Below, piece after piece: positions 45,739 to 55,857 of a stretch of DNA of 64,000 nucleotides (position 1 is the first letter of the stretch; the number at the start of each line of letters is the position of its first letter). The notes beneath the pieces are model-generated. The model did no database searches. It was not told the DNA's origin and saw nothing but the letters and a program-made list of their open reading frames with translations. Source of the stretch: Oligella urethralis DSM 7531 (GTDB lineage: Bacteria; Pseudomonadota; Gammaproteobacteria; Burkholderiales; Burkholderiaceae_B); assembly GCF_000372065.1 (NCBI RefSeq), contig NZ_AQVB01000002.1, positions 124,001-188,000 of the forward strand. Direction: 5' to 3'. Position numbers and translations under genes: made by a program.

Positions 45739-46055
45739 TTCTCTTCCTCGTCCAACAGGGATTGCAACTTTTTTCTGGCGCGTAGCTCCAACATCGCCTC
45801 ACCATAGGCTTCTTGTAGATCTTTCACCTTACGCTCATATTGCTCTCGAATATCGTGAGGTTTAGCTCGTAGGGCATTCTCCATGCCCTCAGTGGCCTCC
45901 TCAATCCATCCTTCAATCTCAGAGGGTGATAAAGCATAGGTCCGACTGGCTTCCGAAACGGTGGTTTTGCCTTTAAAAATATCTAAAACTAACGCACTTT
46001 TACGCTTGGCTGTCCAACAACGATTCTCTGACTTCATCTCTGTGCTCATGTTCAA
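45735..46055 (-). CDS. IS3-family orfA (transposase DNA-binding protein)
   Basis: A 106-residue orfA with a helix-turn-helix (ALVLDIFKGKTTVSEASRTY, then LSPSEIEGWIEEA) and a charged C-terminal coiled coil (REQYERKVKDLQEAYGEAML). It looks intact but has no working orfB here. An AAGGAG box lies upstream. Confidence 0.75.
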   Translation of the reverse strand: MNMSTEMKSENRCWTAKRKSALVLDIFKGKTTVSEASRTYALSPSEIEGWIEEATEGMENALRAKPHDIREQYERKVKDLQEAYGEAMLELRARKKLQSLLDEEEK

Positions 46056-46085
46056 ATTTTCTCCTTAATATCAAATTAAGACCTG

Positions 46086-46499
46086 AGCAGGTTTTGACTG
46101 GGTCATTACAGGATCCGCACCAAAATAGGATGCAATTTGAGTGATAAATCCAGCTCGGCTAAAGGCTAAAATAAATCCATAAACCACAATCAAACCGGAG
46201 AAAGTCAGCGGTAGAGAAATCACAAAGAGATTAATAGTACGTCATTTAGCCTTCATATGGCTAAGTGAAATTGCTACGCAAAACCCGACCACCATTGAGA
46301 TAAGTGGAGCGGTATTTCCCAGTATCAACGTACCGAGCAGACCCCGATGGAATAGAGGATTATTAAGCACGCGCTTAAAAGCACCACTGTCTGATACGGC
46401 TTCAATCAGGACCACTGTAACCGGCAAAATGAAAAACAGCACAAACAAGATAATGGCAGGAAATGTCAGTATGCCAAAATGGCGTCGCGAGATTTCCAT
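46086..46499 (-). pseudogene. ABC transporter permease, N-terminal fragment
   Basis: It opens with a membrane segment typical of binding-protein-dependent importers (FGILTFPAIILFVLFFILP), of the PotB/CysT kind. After HMKAK a TGA (46244-46242) interrupts the frame, which then continues in register (RTINLFVISLPLTFSGLIVV) until the IS3 element cuts it near 46085. So it is both stopped and truncated. The promoter and partner genes are not present. The substrate is unknown. Confidence 0.75.
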
Positions 46500-46520
46500 A
46501 CCATATTAGTCATACATACA

Positions 46521-46557
46521 AAAAAACCCGCTAAGCCTTTGTTTTAGCGGGGTTTTT
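46521..46557. terminator. Terminator after tRNA-Ser
   Basis: CCCGCTAA / TTAGCGGG with a short loop and A/T runs on both sides (AAAAAA and TTTTT). On the minus strand it ends the lysC-tRNA transcript and shields the accessory patch. Confidence 0.85.
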
Positions 46558-46599
46558 ATAAGTTTTTAAGCAATTTTAACGTTGCTTGTATAAATTCTT

Positions 46600-46693
46600 T
46601 GGCGGGAACGGAGGGATTCGAACCCTCGATACAGGTTTAAGCCCGTATGCTTCCTTAGCAGGGAAGTACCTTCAGCCTCTCGGTCACGTTCCC
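46600..46693 (-). tRNA. serX: tRNA-Ser (anticodon GCU)
   Basis: Acceptor GGGAACG pairs with CGTTCCC, followed by discriminator G and an encoded CCA (46602-46600). The anticodon stem CTTCC/GGAAG holds the loop CTGCTAA, with anticodon GCT reading AGC and AGU. A long variable arm (TACGGGC TTAAA CCTGTA) marks it as serine. GGGTTCGAATCCC is the T-arm. It lies 66 bp after lysC. Its 3' end faces the accessory patch. The symbol is a label only. Confidence 0.95.
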
Positions 46694-46759
46694 AAAGAAT
46701 TTATAATTATATAGTTTAATTTTCAGTTTTGCCAGTATTTTGCTGGTTTAGCTTGAAAA

Positions 46760-48025
46760 TTATTCTTCGTCTGTTGTTTCTTGGTCTAAACCGAAGACTT
46801 TATGCAAAGCACGCACGGCCAGTTCCATATATTTATCCTCAATCAGCACAGAGGTTTTAATTTCACTGGTGCTGATCATTTGGATATTAACCCCTTCTTC
46901 TGCTAGGGTGCTAAACATTTTACTGGCTACACCGGCGTGAGAATGCATGCCGATACCAACGATGGATACTTTACAAACCTTATCATCGGTGATGACTTCA
47001 CGCGCATTGACATTTTTTAATACCACCTCGTTAATCACCTTAATCGCTTGTTTAAAGCCGCTGCGATTAACGGTAAAGGAGAAGTCGGTGGTGCCGTCAA
47101 CTGATTGGTTTTGAATAATCATATCGACGTCGATATTAGCATCAGCAATGGGGCTGAGAATGCCGGAGGCGATACCTGGACGATCAGGCACCCCTAAGAT
47201 AGTGATTTTAGCCTCGTCGCGACTAAAGGCAATACCAGAAACAACAGCAGCTTCCATACTTGGATCTTCCTCAATAGTAATTAGGGTGCCTGAAACAATC
47301 TCCTCTTCAACGGGAATCTCAGGATCAGTTAATGATGATAAAACGCGTAGTGGTACTTTATACTTACCGGCAAACTCTACGGCGCGAATTTGTAAGACTT
47401 TTGAACCTAAAGAGGCCATCTCCAGCATTTCTTCAAAAGAAATCACATTCATACGACGCGCTTCTGGTACTACCCGTGGGTCCGTGGTGTAAACGCCATC
47501 TACATCGGTAAAAATTAGGCATTGGTCGGCTTTGATGGCAGCCGCAATCGCAACGGCAGATGTGTCTGAACCACCACGACCGAGGGTCGTAATATGGCCT
47601 TCTGGGTCAATGCCTTGGAAGCCCGTGACGATCACGACCTTGCCGGCATTTAAGTCATTGAGAATACGCTGACCGTCAATCTCCTTGATACGTGCTTTAG
47701 TGTATGCACTGTCGGTTTTAACCGGTACTTGCCAGCCAGTGTAGCTGCGGGCATCTACGCCTTGAGCTTGTAATGCCAGTGCTAACAGCGCACTACTAGC
47801 TTGCTCACCGGTAGCGGCCAACATATCCAACTCACGCGGATCAGGCATATCGGACAGCTCGGCCGCTAAACCTAAAAGACGATTAGTCTCACCAGCCATG
47901 GCGGAGGGCACCACGACCACTTGGTGTCCGGCTCTATGCCACTTGGCAACGCGTTTAGCCACATTTTGAATGCGTTCGATGGAGCCCATCGAAGTACCGC
48001 CGAATTTTTGTACGATTAGGGACAT
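46760..48025 (-). CDS. lysC: Aspartate kinase
   Basis: A 421-residue enzyme that phosphorylates aspartate, the first step to lysine, threonine and methionine. It starts VQKFGGTSMGS (kinase motif), with FTDVDGVYTTDPR in the kinase domain (to ~250). Two C-terminal ACT domains follow (TILGVPDRPGIASGILSPI; SIVGIGMHSHAGVASKMF), which bind lysine and threonine for feedback control. The length is that of the monofunctional class. I looked for a lysine riboswitch upstream and saw none. Confidence 0.95.
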   Translation of the reverse strand: MSLIVQKFGGTSMGSIERIQNVAKRVAKWHRAGHQVVVVPSAMAGETNRLLGLAAELSDMPDPRELDMLAATGEQASSALLALALQAQGVDARSYTGWQVPVKTDSAYTKARIKEIDGQRILNDLNAGKVVIVTGFQGIDPEGHITTLGRGGSDTSAVAIAAAIKADQCLIFTDVDGVYTTDPRVVPEARRMNVISFEEMLEMASLGSKVLQIRAVEFAGKYKVPLRVLSSLTDPEIPVEEEIVSGTLITIEEDPSMEAAVVSGIAFSRDEAKITILGVPDRPGIASGILSPIADANIDVDMIIQNQSVDGTTDFSFTVNRSGFKQAIKVINEVVLKNVNAREVITDDKVCKVSIVGIGMHSHAGVASKMFSTLAEEGVNIQMISTSEIKTSVLIEDKYMELAVRALHKVFGLDQETTDEE

Positions 48026-48279
48026 TTTTAATAATAAAAAAGGTTGAAGAAACAGTTAATATTACCTTAAAAGTCAGTACTTCTAAGGGATTTTGGTTTA
48101 AAAGTCTATAAAAAAACACATCCTACGTCGGTGGACTCAGGCTATGTTGAAGCGCAATATTTTTCCAAGGGTAAACCCTTAAAAGTCATCAAAATGACGA
48201 TTATTTAACAATGATAGGAGTATGTTTAGAGGGTAAAGTTATTCATTTCTAAACAATAAAAGCGATTATTTGGGAGACT
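48026..48279. other. Divergent promoter region between lysC and mmsB
   Basis: 254 bp of AT-rich DNA without a gene. It holds two small hairpins (AAGGGT/ACCCTT and GTCAT/ATGAC). No recognised riboswitch. Confidence 0.5.
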
Positions 48280-49182
48280 ATGATGCGTATCGGTTTTATC
48301 GGCCTTGGTAATATGGGGGGTCCTATGGCCTTAAATCTTGCGAAAGCAGGTCACGAGCTCACCGTCTTTGATTTATCTGCAGAGGCGATTGCGCACTTAC
48401 AGGAAAAGGCACAGATTTCCGTTGCCAACTCACCCGTGGCCTTAGCTGAAGCAGGGCAGGATGTGATTGTCACCATGTTACCGGCGGCTGCGCATGTTAA
48501 ATCAGTTTATCTTGGGGACGATGGGGCTAGCGGTATTATTGCGGCGAGTAAGCCAGGTACGATATTAATCGACTCCTCCACTATTGATCCGGGTAGTGCG
48601 CGTGAAGTAGCCGAGGTGGCTGAGGCCAAGGGCGTGATTATGCTTGATGCGCCAGTTTCTGGTGGTACCGTTGGAGCTCAAAATGCTACTTTAACCTTTA
48701 TGGTCGGTGGTAGCGAAGCGGGTTTTGCCAAGGCAAAGTCGATTTTAGAAGCGATGGGTAAAAATATTGTTTATTGCGGCGAGCATGGCAATGGTCAGGT
48801 GGCTAAAGTAGCCAATAATATGCTCCTTGGCATTAGTATGATTGGTGTGGCTGAAGCCATGAACTTGGGTGTTAAGCTCGGGATGGATCCAAAGATCTTG
48901 GCCGGTATTATTAATACTTCCTCAGGACGTTGCTGGAGCTCTGAAGTGAATAATCCATGGCCGGGTGTGATTGAAACCGCACCGGCAGGTCGTGATTATC
49001 AGGGTGGCTTTTTTACGGATCTGATGCTAAAAGATATGGGTTTGGCCTTAGAGGCGGCTGCTCAAAGTGAGAGTGCCGTACCGATGGGTAGTTTAGCGCA
49101 CACCCTGTATAAGGAATCGAGCGAAGCGGGTAATGGTCGCAGCGATTTTTCTTCAATCATAAAGCATATTCAGAGTAAATAA
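48280..49182 (+). CDS. mmsB: 3-hydroxyisobutyrate dehydrogenase
   Basis: A 300-residue NAD-dependent beta-hydroxyacid dehydrogenase that turns 3-hydroxyisobutyrate into methylmalonate semialdehyde in valine breakdown. The Rossmann start is RIGFIGLGNMGGPMA, with the substrate motif DAPVSGGTVGA and the catalytic Lys in GNGQVAKVANNM. It opens ATGATG behind GGGAG. Nine bp separate it from an acyl-CoA dehydrogenase, so a valine operon is likely. Other beta-hydroxyacid dehydrogenases share these motifs. Confidence 0.85.
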   Translation: MMRIGFIGLGNMGGPMALNLAKAGHELTVFDLSAEAIAHLQEKAQISVANSPVALAEAGQDVIVTMLPAAAHVKSVYLGDDGASGIIAASKPGTILIDSSTIDPGSAREVAEVAEAKGVIMLDAPVSGGTVGAQNATLTFMVGGSEAGFAKAKSILEAMGKNIVYCGEHGNGQVAKVANNMLLGISMIGVAEAMNLGVKLGMDPKILAGIINTSSGRCWSSEVNNPWPGVIETAPAGRDYQGGFFTDLMLKDMGLALEAAAQSESAVPMGSLAHTLYKESSEAGNGRSDFSSIIKHIQSK

Positions 49183-49191
49183 GGGTGGACA

Positions 49192-50334
49192 ATGTTTAAT
49201 ACAACGTTAAGCGAAGACCATATCATGATGCGCGATATGGCGCGCGATTTTGCTCAAAATGAAATTGCGCCTAAGGCACTAGCGTGGGAAGAGGCGCATT
49301 GGTTAGGTGATGATGTCATTCAGCAAATGGGTGAGTTAGGCTTTTTAGGCATGGTTGTGCCCGAAGAGTACGGCGGCACCTACAGTGATTACATTGCTTA
49401 TGCCTTGGTGATAGAGGAGATTGCTGCTGCCGATGCGGCCATGGCGACGATGATGAGTGTACACAGCTCGGTCGGTTGTGGCACCATTTTAAATAGCGGC
49501 AGTGAGGAGCAAAAGCGTGAATGGTTACCGCGTATGTGCACTGGTGAGATTATTGGTGCTTTTTGCCTAACCGAGCCACAGGCGGGATCTGAAGCGCATA
49601 ATCTTAAAACCCGCGCCGAGCGTGTGGGTGATAAATGGGTCTTAAACGGTAGCAAGCAGTTTGTGACGAATGGTAAGCGTGCCGGTGTGGCTAATGTTTT
49701 TGCCGTGACTGATCCGTCTCAGGGTAAGCGCGGCATTAGTGCCTTTATTGTGCCGACGGACAATCCTGGCTATCAGGTAACGCGAGTTGAGGATAAACTC
49801 GGCATCAAGGCCTCTGATACCTGCGCTGTGAGCTTGGATAATTGTGAATTATCGGCTGATATGATCTTAGGCGAAGAGGGTAGAGGGCTTGCGATTGCGC
49901 TATCGAATTTGGAAAATGGCCGTATCGGTATTGCAGCGCAAGCTGTAGGGATTGCGCGTGCCGCTTTAGATGCCGCAGTCCAATACGCCAATGAGCGCGA
50001 GCAATTTGGTAAACCCTTGACGCAGCATCCAAGCATTGCCGATAAATTGGCAAATATGGCGACCATGGTTAATGCAGCACGTCTATTAACCTTGCATGCG
50101 GCCAGCATGAAGTCGCAAAATCTACCTTGTTTATCGGAGGCTTCGCAGGCCAAGCTTTACGCTTCAGAAATCGCAGAAAAGGTATGTAGCGAAGCGATAC
50201 AGATTCATGGTGGTTATGGCTATTTATCTGATTATTTAGTTCAAAAATACTACCGTGATGCGCGTATCACGCAGATCTATGAGGGCACGAGTGAGATTCA
50301 GCGCCTGATTATTGCGCGTGGTCTTGGTGCTTAG
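49192..50334 (+). CDS. Acyl-CoA dehydrogenase, probably for isobutyryl-CoA
   Basis: A 380-residue FAD enzyme. It has the [16 protein letters not shown] block, [19 protein letters not shown] and the C-terminal [17 protein letters not shown], where Glu in YEGTSE is the catalytic base position of this class. Co-transcription with mmsB points to isobutyryl-CoA in valine catabolism; this is context, since the family covers several substrates. A strong terminator follows. Confidence 0.85.
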   Translation: MFNTTLSEDHIMMRDMARDFAQNEIAPKALAWEEAHWLGDDVIQQMGELGFLGMVVPEEYGGTYSDYIAYALVIEEIAAADAAMATMMSVHSSVGCGTILNSGSEEQKREWLPRMCTGEIIGAFCLTEPQAGSEAHNLKTRAERVGDKWVLNGSKQFVTNGKRAGVANVFAVTDPSQGKRGISAFIVPTDNPGYQVTRVEDKLGIKASDTCAVSLDNCELSADMILGEEGRGLAIALSNLENGRIGIAAQAVGIARAALDAAVQYANEREQFGKPLTQHPSIADKLANMATMVNAARLLTLHAASMKSQNLPCLSEASQAKLYASEIAEKVCSEAIQIHGGYGYLSDYLVQKYYRDARITQIYEGTSEIQRLIIARGLGA

Positions 50335-50352
50335 CTAGCGATTGTGTGATTG

Positions 50353-50394
50353 AGCCAAAAAATAACCCCCATTCTTGGGGGTTATTTTTTGGCT
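50353..50394. terminator. Bidirectional rho-independent terminator
   Basis: An 18-bp perfect stem (AGCCAAAAAATAACCCCC and its complement) with a 6-nt loop, between the convergent dehydrogenase and DUF533 genes. Runs of A and T serve both strands. Confidence 0.92.
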
Positions 50395-50440
50395 AATGCG
50401 CGTATGTATCAAATAAAACACACGCTGAGCGCTGATGGCA

Positions 50441-51214
50441 TTAGGCCGTCTGCTGTTTTAACTCACGCTCAAGCTCAGCCTTTAGAGCCTCCGTGATACT
50501 TAATTGACGAGCTAATTCGTCTAAGTAACTACGTTCCATAAAATTAGGCTCATTAATCACCGCAAGGCTTAAGGCATATACCTGACTGGCAATGGCCGGG
50601 GAGTCAACGTACTGAGCCACTTCCTTAGGATCCACAGCTGCATTGAGTAAACTGCTAATCCAGGCCTTTTCGTCGGCTGTACTGACACCCTGAGTTTGTT
50701 GTTCAATCAGCTCCTGCTCGGCTGGGTCAATCTGACCGTCCGCACGGGCAGCTAGGATAATGGCAGCAATTAAGGCGCGGCTGCTTTGCTCCTGTGTTTG
50801 TTGGTCAAGTTCAGTAATATCCTGACCTTCGGGGGTATTAGCAAACCAAGGTCCAGCATCTGCTACTTTAAGCGCACCTTGTTGCTGTTGTTGCCAACGC
50901 TGATAGGCACGAAATGCCACGGTACCTAAGGCCGCTAAACCGCCGAGCTTTGACATATTGCTGTTGTTTCGACGACCGAGCAAAATAGCTAAGGCCCCTG
51001 CACCGAGTGCGATTTGATCGTTTTTAGAAAAAAGACCAGTATCATCAGCACGGCCAGTGCTCGCTTTATCACTACGACCAATGCCGTCCTTAAGCTGACC
51101 GAGAATGCTATCGGCGATACCACCTAAAGCACCCTGACTGCTTGAACGCTGCTTGCCAGAAGGGTTGCTGCTGATATCACCGACAATGTTTTGAAGAATA
51201 TTAATAAGGCTCAT
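50441..51214 (-). CDS. DUF533 / TerB-like protein
   Basis: A 257-residue protein of the YebE/DUF533 family. The middle has a hydrophobic segment (IALGAGALAILLGRR, and GLAALGTVAFRAYQRW), suggesting membrane association. The C-terminal ~120 residues form the TerB-like helical domain, with AAIILAARADGQIDPAEQELI as the acidic, possibly metal-binding loop. A Gln run (QQQQQ) precedes it. The exact role of the family is not known. It is 20 bp downstream of efp, probably the same transcript. Confidence 0.75.
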   Translation of the reverse strand: MSLINILQNIVGDISSNPSGKQRSSSQGALGGIADSILGQLKDGIGRSDKASTGRADDTGLFSKNDQIALGAGALAILLGRRNNSNMSKLGGLAALGTVAFRAYQRWQQQQQGALKVADAGPWFANTPEGQDITELDQQTQEQSSRALIAAIILAARADGQIDPAEQELIEQQTQGVSTADEKAWISSLLNAAVDPKEVAQYVDSPAIASQVYALSLAVINEPNFMERSYLDELARQLSITEALKAELERELKQQTA

Positions 51215-51234
51215 GGAGAAATCCTATAGGTTAA

Positions 51235-51789
51235 TTACACGCGACTGCGGTATTCCCAAGTGCGTGTGTCGATTTCGATTTTGTCGCCGATATTGCAGAA
51301 AGCAGGTACCGAGATCTCAAACTGATCGTTGATGCGCGCAGGCTTCATCACTTTACCGGAGGTATCACCCTTGACCGCGGGCTCAGTGTAAACGATTTCA
51401 CGAACAATGGTGGTAGGTAGCTCAACAGAAATAGGGCGCTCTTCGTAGAAAATCACTTCAACTTCCATGCCTTCTTCAAGTACCTGAATGGCATCACCCA
51501 TACTTTCCTGCTCAACCTCGTATTGATTATACTCTTCGTCCATAAAGACATACATCGGGTCCGAAAAATAAGAATAAGTACATTCCTTCTTATCTAGCAT
51601 GACTACTTCAAACTTTTCATCTGCTTTGTAAACCGCCTCACTGGCTGAGCCTGTTAAGAGGTTTTTGAATCTGAACTTAACAACGGCAGCGTTACGGCCT
51701 GATTTGTTATATTCTGTTTTTTGTACGACGAGTGGTTGGCCGTCAACCATGGCAACGTTACCGACGCGCAAATCCTGTGCGTTTTTCAT
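51235..51789 (-). CDS. efp: Translation elongation factor P
   Basis: A 184-residue factor that relieves ribosomes stalled at polyproline. The tip loop reads [13 protein letters not shown], with Arg at position 32 where E. coli has Lys34. This is the EarP-modified form, and earP is next door. Three domains are complete. The start follows GGAGA. Confidence 0.95.
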   Translation of the reverse strand: MKNAQDLRVGNVAMVDGQPLVVQKTEYNKSGRNAAVVKFRFKNLLTGSASEAVYKADEKFEVVMLDKKECTYSYFSDPMYVFMDEEYNQYEVEQESMGDAIQVLEEGMEVEVIFYEERPISVELPTTIVREIVYTEPAVKGDTSGKVMKPARINDQFEISVPAFCNIGDKIEIDTRTWEYRSRV

Positions 51790-51897
51790 TGTAAAAAATC
51801 TCCGATTGGATAGCTAAGTGTGAGCTAATCACGGCAGTCTGTGTGCCGCCACATATCACACCTAGTATATAGATGGTTATAAAGTTCACCCTTTATT

Positions 51898-52995
51898 TTA
51901 GCTTTTTTTAGCGCAGTCTTCATAAAAATTCAAAATTTGCTGTGACAAGTCGGGTAATAAGCTCAAACGCTTACTTAGGGCTGCTTGAAAGTCTTGCCAA
52001 ACAAGTCGCGCTGAGTTATCAAAGGCATGGCCTTGCAATTGCTGGATAAGTGCTTCTTGTGCTTGGTTTTGATTCCACAAGCGATGTAATTGTCGCAGCC
52101 ATTCCGGTGCCTGTATCGTGTCCAACCAAGCCTCCAGTTTCACCATATGATGAGCTTCAGCTTGTGGATAAATATGCCACAGCATCGGTTTTGCAGCCCA
52201 ATGAGCTTGTACAAAGCTGTCTTCACCGCGGATGAAGTTGATATCCGCCACTTGTAGTAACTGCTCATAATCACGCTGTACGATAAAATCAATTCGCTCT
52301 ATATGGGCTTGGGAATTTAAGCGCTTAGCTAATGTCTCCAATTGCGGTGCCACCGACTCTGCAACGATGATCATCACCTCCGGTGTATTAGTTAGCGCCC
52401 TTAGTAGCGCTTCCAGCGGTGCATGCGGGTAGCAAAAGAGATTAATTAGCAGTGGTTTTTTTTCTTCATAGTAGGCAGCGCCAGCAGGGGATAGCAGCGT
52501 GTTTAAAAAAGCGGCAGCGCTGTCCTTAAGACCTTGCTGTAAGCGTAAAAGACCGCCAGTTTTTTCGCTAAAGCCCGGGAAGAAAAAGTATTTAGGTACC
52601 CCATTGGGCTGGATTGAGGGTTGTAGGTGGTAGCCTTCAACCCAGGGTTCCGCACTTAAATACTCCAGATTTAACCAGCAACGGGTCTTGCCTTTCATCG
52701 CCTCTTGGTAGCTGGTGGGTAAGTCACAGGCAAAGGCTTCAATCACTAGATCGGCCGCTTGCCAGCAATCAATGTGTGGATGCCAATGTCTAATTTCTAT
52801 CGTTTTCAGGAATTGTTGCGCGAGTTTAGGGTTAAGCTCCGGTTCGATTTTATTAAAACTCTTTAAATCATCAACCCATAGTCGGATCTGATAGCTTGTC
52901 GGAAAACTTTGAGCCAAACGCCAACAAACGCCGATATCACCGAAGTTATCAATCACACGACAAAAAATATCAATGGTGCTAGTTTTTAAATTCAC
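51898..52995 (-). CDS. earP: EF-P arginine-32 rhamnosyltransferase
   Basis: A 365-residue GT-B enzyme that moves rhamnose from dTDP-rhamnose to Arg32 of EF-P. The start DIFCRVIDNFGDIGVCWRLA is the family signature, including the catalytic Asp. The C-terminal motif FIRGEDSFVQAHWAAKP binds the nucleotide sugar and arginine substrate. It lies directly upstream of efp (108 bp), and the Arg32 in that EF-P confirms the pairing. Confidence 0.93.
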   Translation of the reverse strand: MNLKTSTIDIFCRVIDNFGDIGVCWRLAQSFPTSYQIRLWVDDLKSFNKIEPELNPKLAQQFLKTIEIRHWHPHIDCWQAADLVIEAFACDLPTSYQEAMKGKTRCWLNLEYLSAEPWVEGYHLQPSIQPNGVPKYFFFPGFSEKTGGLLRLQQGLKDSAAAFLNTLLSPAGAAYYEEKKPLLINLFCYPHAPLEALLRALTNTPEVMIIVAESVAPQLETLAKRLNSQAHIERIDFIVQRDYEQLLQVADINFIRGEDSFVQAHWAAKPMLWHIYPQAEAHHMVKLEAWLDTIQAPEWLRQLHRLWNQNQAQEALIQQLQGHAFDNSARLVWQDFQAALSKRLSLLPDLSQQILNFYEDCAKKS

Positions 52996-53014
52996 AATCT
53001 TCCAGAATAAGGTG

Positions 53015-53048
53015 TAGGGCCTCGAACTATCCTGAGATCGAGGCCCTA
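53015..53048 (-). terminator. Hairpin after acnA
   Basis: A perfect 11-bp stem, TAGGGCCTCGA / TCGAGGCCCTA, with a 12-nt loop, 20 bp after the acnA stop. There is no clear T-run on the minus strand. Confidence 0.5.
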
Positions 53049-53067
53049 TGATTAACTCTATGCAGCG

Positions 53068-55782
53068 CTAAGCGCTATTGGCTTGAGCCAATAAATTGCG
53101 TAGTACATATGGCAAAATACCGCCATGCTCGTAGTACTCAACCTCGATTGGCGTATCAATTCGAAGGAGTAAGTTCACATCCTGCGAGCTACCGTCCTCA
53201 CGGTGAATCGTTAGAGTGACCTCCTGCTGTGGTTTAATGCCATTTTCCAAGCCGCTAATATCATAGCGTTCATTACCGGTGATGCCTAGACTCTCAACAG
53301 AGTCTTCGCCTTGGAATTGTAGTGGTAATACGCCCATACCCACGAGGTTGCTGCGGTGAATACGCTCATAGCTGCGGGTTATCACGGCCTTAACACCGAG
53401 TAGGTAGGTACCCTTGGCAGCCCAGTCACGGGAGGAGCCCGTACCATATTCCTTGCCGCCGAAGATCACCGTAGGCACCCCATCCGATAGGTAGCGCATG
53501 GCGGCGTTATAAATAGGCATTTGTGCGCCACTTGGTTTATGAATGGTATCCCCACCCTCATAAAGCGTACCGTTAGCTAGCGGCGGAATCATCAAGTTTT
53601 TGATGCGGACGTTAGCAAAGGTGCCGCGCATCATAATTTCATGGTTGCCGCGGCGTGAGCCGTAACTGTTAAAGTCGGGCTTTTGGACGTGATGTTCCTT
53701 AAGCCAGAGACCTGCTGGTGAGGACTCGGCAATAGCGCCCGCAGGTGAAATATGATCGGTTGTCACTGAATCACCGAAGATACCTAAAGCGCGCGCTCCT
53801 TTGATGCTCGGCATGGGCGCTGGCGTCATGGAGAAGTTATCGAAAAAGGGTGGCTCGGCAATATAGGTGGATTCAGGCCAGTTATACACATCACCGCTCA
53901 CCCCCTTGATGTTATCCCATAGCTTGCCCGGATGACTTTTAACCTGGGCATAGTTATCACGATAAGCTTCAGGGTTCATGGCATAACTGACTAAGCTTTG
54001 CACCTCTTCATTGCTTGGCCAAATATCTTTTAAGTAGACTGGGCCATTAGTTCCAATGCCGATAGTCTCATTGTAAAGATCACAACGAATGGTACCAGCT
54101 AAGGCATAGGCTACCACTAATGGTGGTGAGGCGAGGAAGTTAGCCTTGATATTCGGGTGGATACGTGCTTCAAAATTACGGTTACCCGATAGTATGGCAG
54201 AACAGATCAGTTCATGTTCAGTGATGGCCTGATTTAGTTCAACGCTTAAGTCGCCGGCGTTACCAATACAGGTAGTACAACCATAGGCAGCGACATCAAA
54301 ACCGAGTTGCTCTAAATAGCTGAGTAAACCGGTTTCGCTTAAATAGCGTGTCACCACACGAGAACCAGGTGCCAGTGAGGTTTTAATTCTTGGGTTAACT
54401 CGTAGACCCAGTTCAACTGCTTTTTTGGCCACTAAGCCTGCCGCAATCAAAACGCTCGGGTTGGAAGTGTTGGTACAAGAGGTGATGGCGGCAATCAGGA
54501 TATCGCCATTTTTTATGGTTGCACCAGTCTCGCCCGCTAGCGGGTAGGGCTGAGTGAGCGTCGCGGACTCTTTATTAAAACCGCCTTTAGCCGCTGGCAT
54601 TGAAAATAGATGGTGAAAGGTAGACTTAAGCTCAGTCAGCTTAATTAAATCCTGAGGGCGCTTAGGGCCAGCCACAGAAGGTACAATGGTGCTGAGGTCA
54701 AGCGTTAACAGCGTGGTGTAGTCAATATCAGCTGCTGCTGGAACCCCGAACATTTCTTGTGCAGCGAAGTAGGCTCTAAGGGCATCGACCTCTGCCTCAG
54801 TACGTCCAGTGCCTTTGAAGTAATCAATGGTTTTTTCGTCGACTGGGAAAAAGCCCATGGTTGCACCATATTCCGGCGCCATATTGGCAATGGTGGCTCG
54901 GTCAGGTACGCTTAAACTGGCGGTGCCCTCACCACAAAACTCAACGAACTTACCCACCACATTATGAGCGCGCAGCATATTTGTCACGGTTAGGACAAGA
55001 TCGGTTGCAGTGACGCCGGGGTTAAGCTCACCCCTTAGCTCCACCCCAATCACATCCGGCGTCAGGATATAGACTGGTTGACCCAGCATTGCCGCTTCCG
55101 CCTCAATGCCACCAACACCCCAAGCAACCACGCCGATGCCGTTGATCATGGTGGTATGGCTATCAGTACCCACTAAACTATCGGGGTAGTAGACATCGTT
55201 TTGGTCCTTATAAACACCGCGGGCGAGGTACTCAAGATTCACTTGATGCACAATCCCAAAGCCCGGCGGCACCACGCCAAAGGTATCAAAGGCCTGCATA
55301 CCCCATTTCATAAACTCATACCGTTCACGATTACGCTCAAACTCGACCTTCATATTGAGATCAAGCGCATCCTTGGTGCCAAAGTAATCAATCATCACCG
55401 AATGGTCGACCACGAGGTCTACGGGTACCATGGGTTCGATTAGCTTAGGGGAATGACCGTTTTTTTGAGCAACGCCACGCATGGCGGCAATGTCGGCTAA
55501 GAGTGGCACACCAGTAAAATCCTGGAGTACGACGCGGGCCACTACAAAGGGAATCTCATCAAGCCGTTTAGCCTGCGGCTGCCAATGAGCCAATTGCTTA
55601 ACATGTGCGTCGGTGATGCGCTTACCGTCATGATTGCGCAGCACCGATTCAAGCACGATACGGATGGAGTGGGGTAGTCGATTGACTTCCGCACCCAGTA
55701 ACTTGCCTAGTTCGGGCAAAGAATAATAGGCGCCTTGTGCATGTTGAAGCTCAAGGCGTTTTAGGGTGTTGCTATATACCAT
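53068..55782 (-). CDS. acnA: Aconitate hydratase A
   Basis: A 904-residue 4Fe-4S enzyme interconverting citrate and isocitrate. Cluster cysteines lie in TSCTNTSNP and GCTTCIGN. The swivel domain at the C-terminus has [13 protein letters not shown] and the [19 protein letters not shown] substrate motif. The sequence follows AcnA, not the methylcitrate-specific AcnD, which I judged by eye. It lies 75 bp after the aminotransferase. Confidence 0.92.
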   Translation of the reverse strand: MVYSNTLKRLELQHAQGAYYSLPELGKLLGAEVNRLPHSIRIVLESVLRNHDGKRITDAHVKQLAHWQPQAKRLDEIPFVVARVVLQDFTGVPLLADIAAMRGVAQKNGHSPKLIEPMVPVDLVVDHSVMIDYFGTKDALDLNMKVEFERNRERYEFMKWGMQAFDTFGVVPPGFGIVHQVNLEYLARGVYKDQNDVYYPDSLVGTDSHTTMINGIGVVAWGVGGIEAEAAMLGQPVYILTPDVIGVELRGELNPGVTATDLVLTVTNMLRAHNVVGKFVEFCGEGTASLSVPDRATIANMAPEYGATMGFFPVDEKTIDYFKGTGRTEAEVDALRAYFAAQEMFGVPAAADIDYTTLLTLDLSTIVPSVAGPKRPQDLIKLTELKSTFHHLFSMPAAKGGFNKESATLTQPYPLAGETGATIKNGDILIAAITSCTNTSNPSVLIAAGLVAKKAVELGLRVNPRIKTSLAPGSRVVTRYLSETGLLSYLEQLGFDVAAYGCTTCIGNAGDLSVELNQAITEHELICSAILSGNRNFEARIHPNIKANFLASPPLVVAYALAGTIRCDLYNETIGIGTNGPVYLKDIWPSNEEVQSLVSYAMNPEAYRDNYAQVKSHPGKLWDNIKGVSGDVYNWPESTYIAEPPFFDNFSMTPAPMPSIKGARALGIFGDSVTTDHISPAGAIAESSPAGLWLKEHHVQKPDFNSYGSRRGNHEIMMRGTFANVRIKNLMIPPLANGTLYEGGDTIHKPSGAQMPIYNAAMRYLSDGVPTVIFGGKEYGTGSSRDWAAKGTYLLGVKAVITRSYERIHRSNLVGMGVLPLQFQGEDSVESLGITGNERYDISGLENGIKPQQEVTLTIHREDGSSQDVNLLLRIDTPIEVEYYEHGGILPYVLRNLLAQANSA

Positions 55783-55857
55783 GTCCTAACTCCTTTGTTT
55801 CTATGAATACTATCGTCAAAGTTTGCAAAAGAGCCTAAGACATTGAGCTTAGGAATA

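Larger units (their letters stand above)
45547..46055 (-). mobile_element. Truncated IS3-family element
   Basis: A complete orfA followed by only the first ~45 codons of orfB; the catalytic core and the far end are gone. It has broken into an ABC permease gene on its right. It is a different IS3 lineage from the remnant at 42.8 kb, judged by the unrelated orfA. Confidence 0.7.

Noticed and set aside
46600-46640. Attachment-site duplication of the tRNA-Ser 3' end
   Set aside because: I found no second copy of the T-arm/acceptor sequence in the window and no integrase gene.
48026-48279. Lysine riboswitch before lysC
   Set aside because: The region is short, AT-rich and lacks the multi-helix pattern; only two small hairpins are present.
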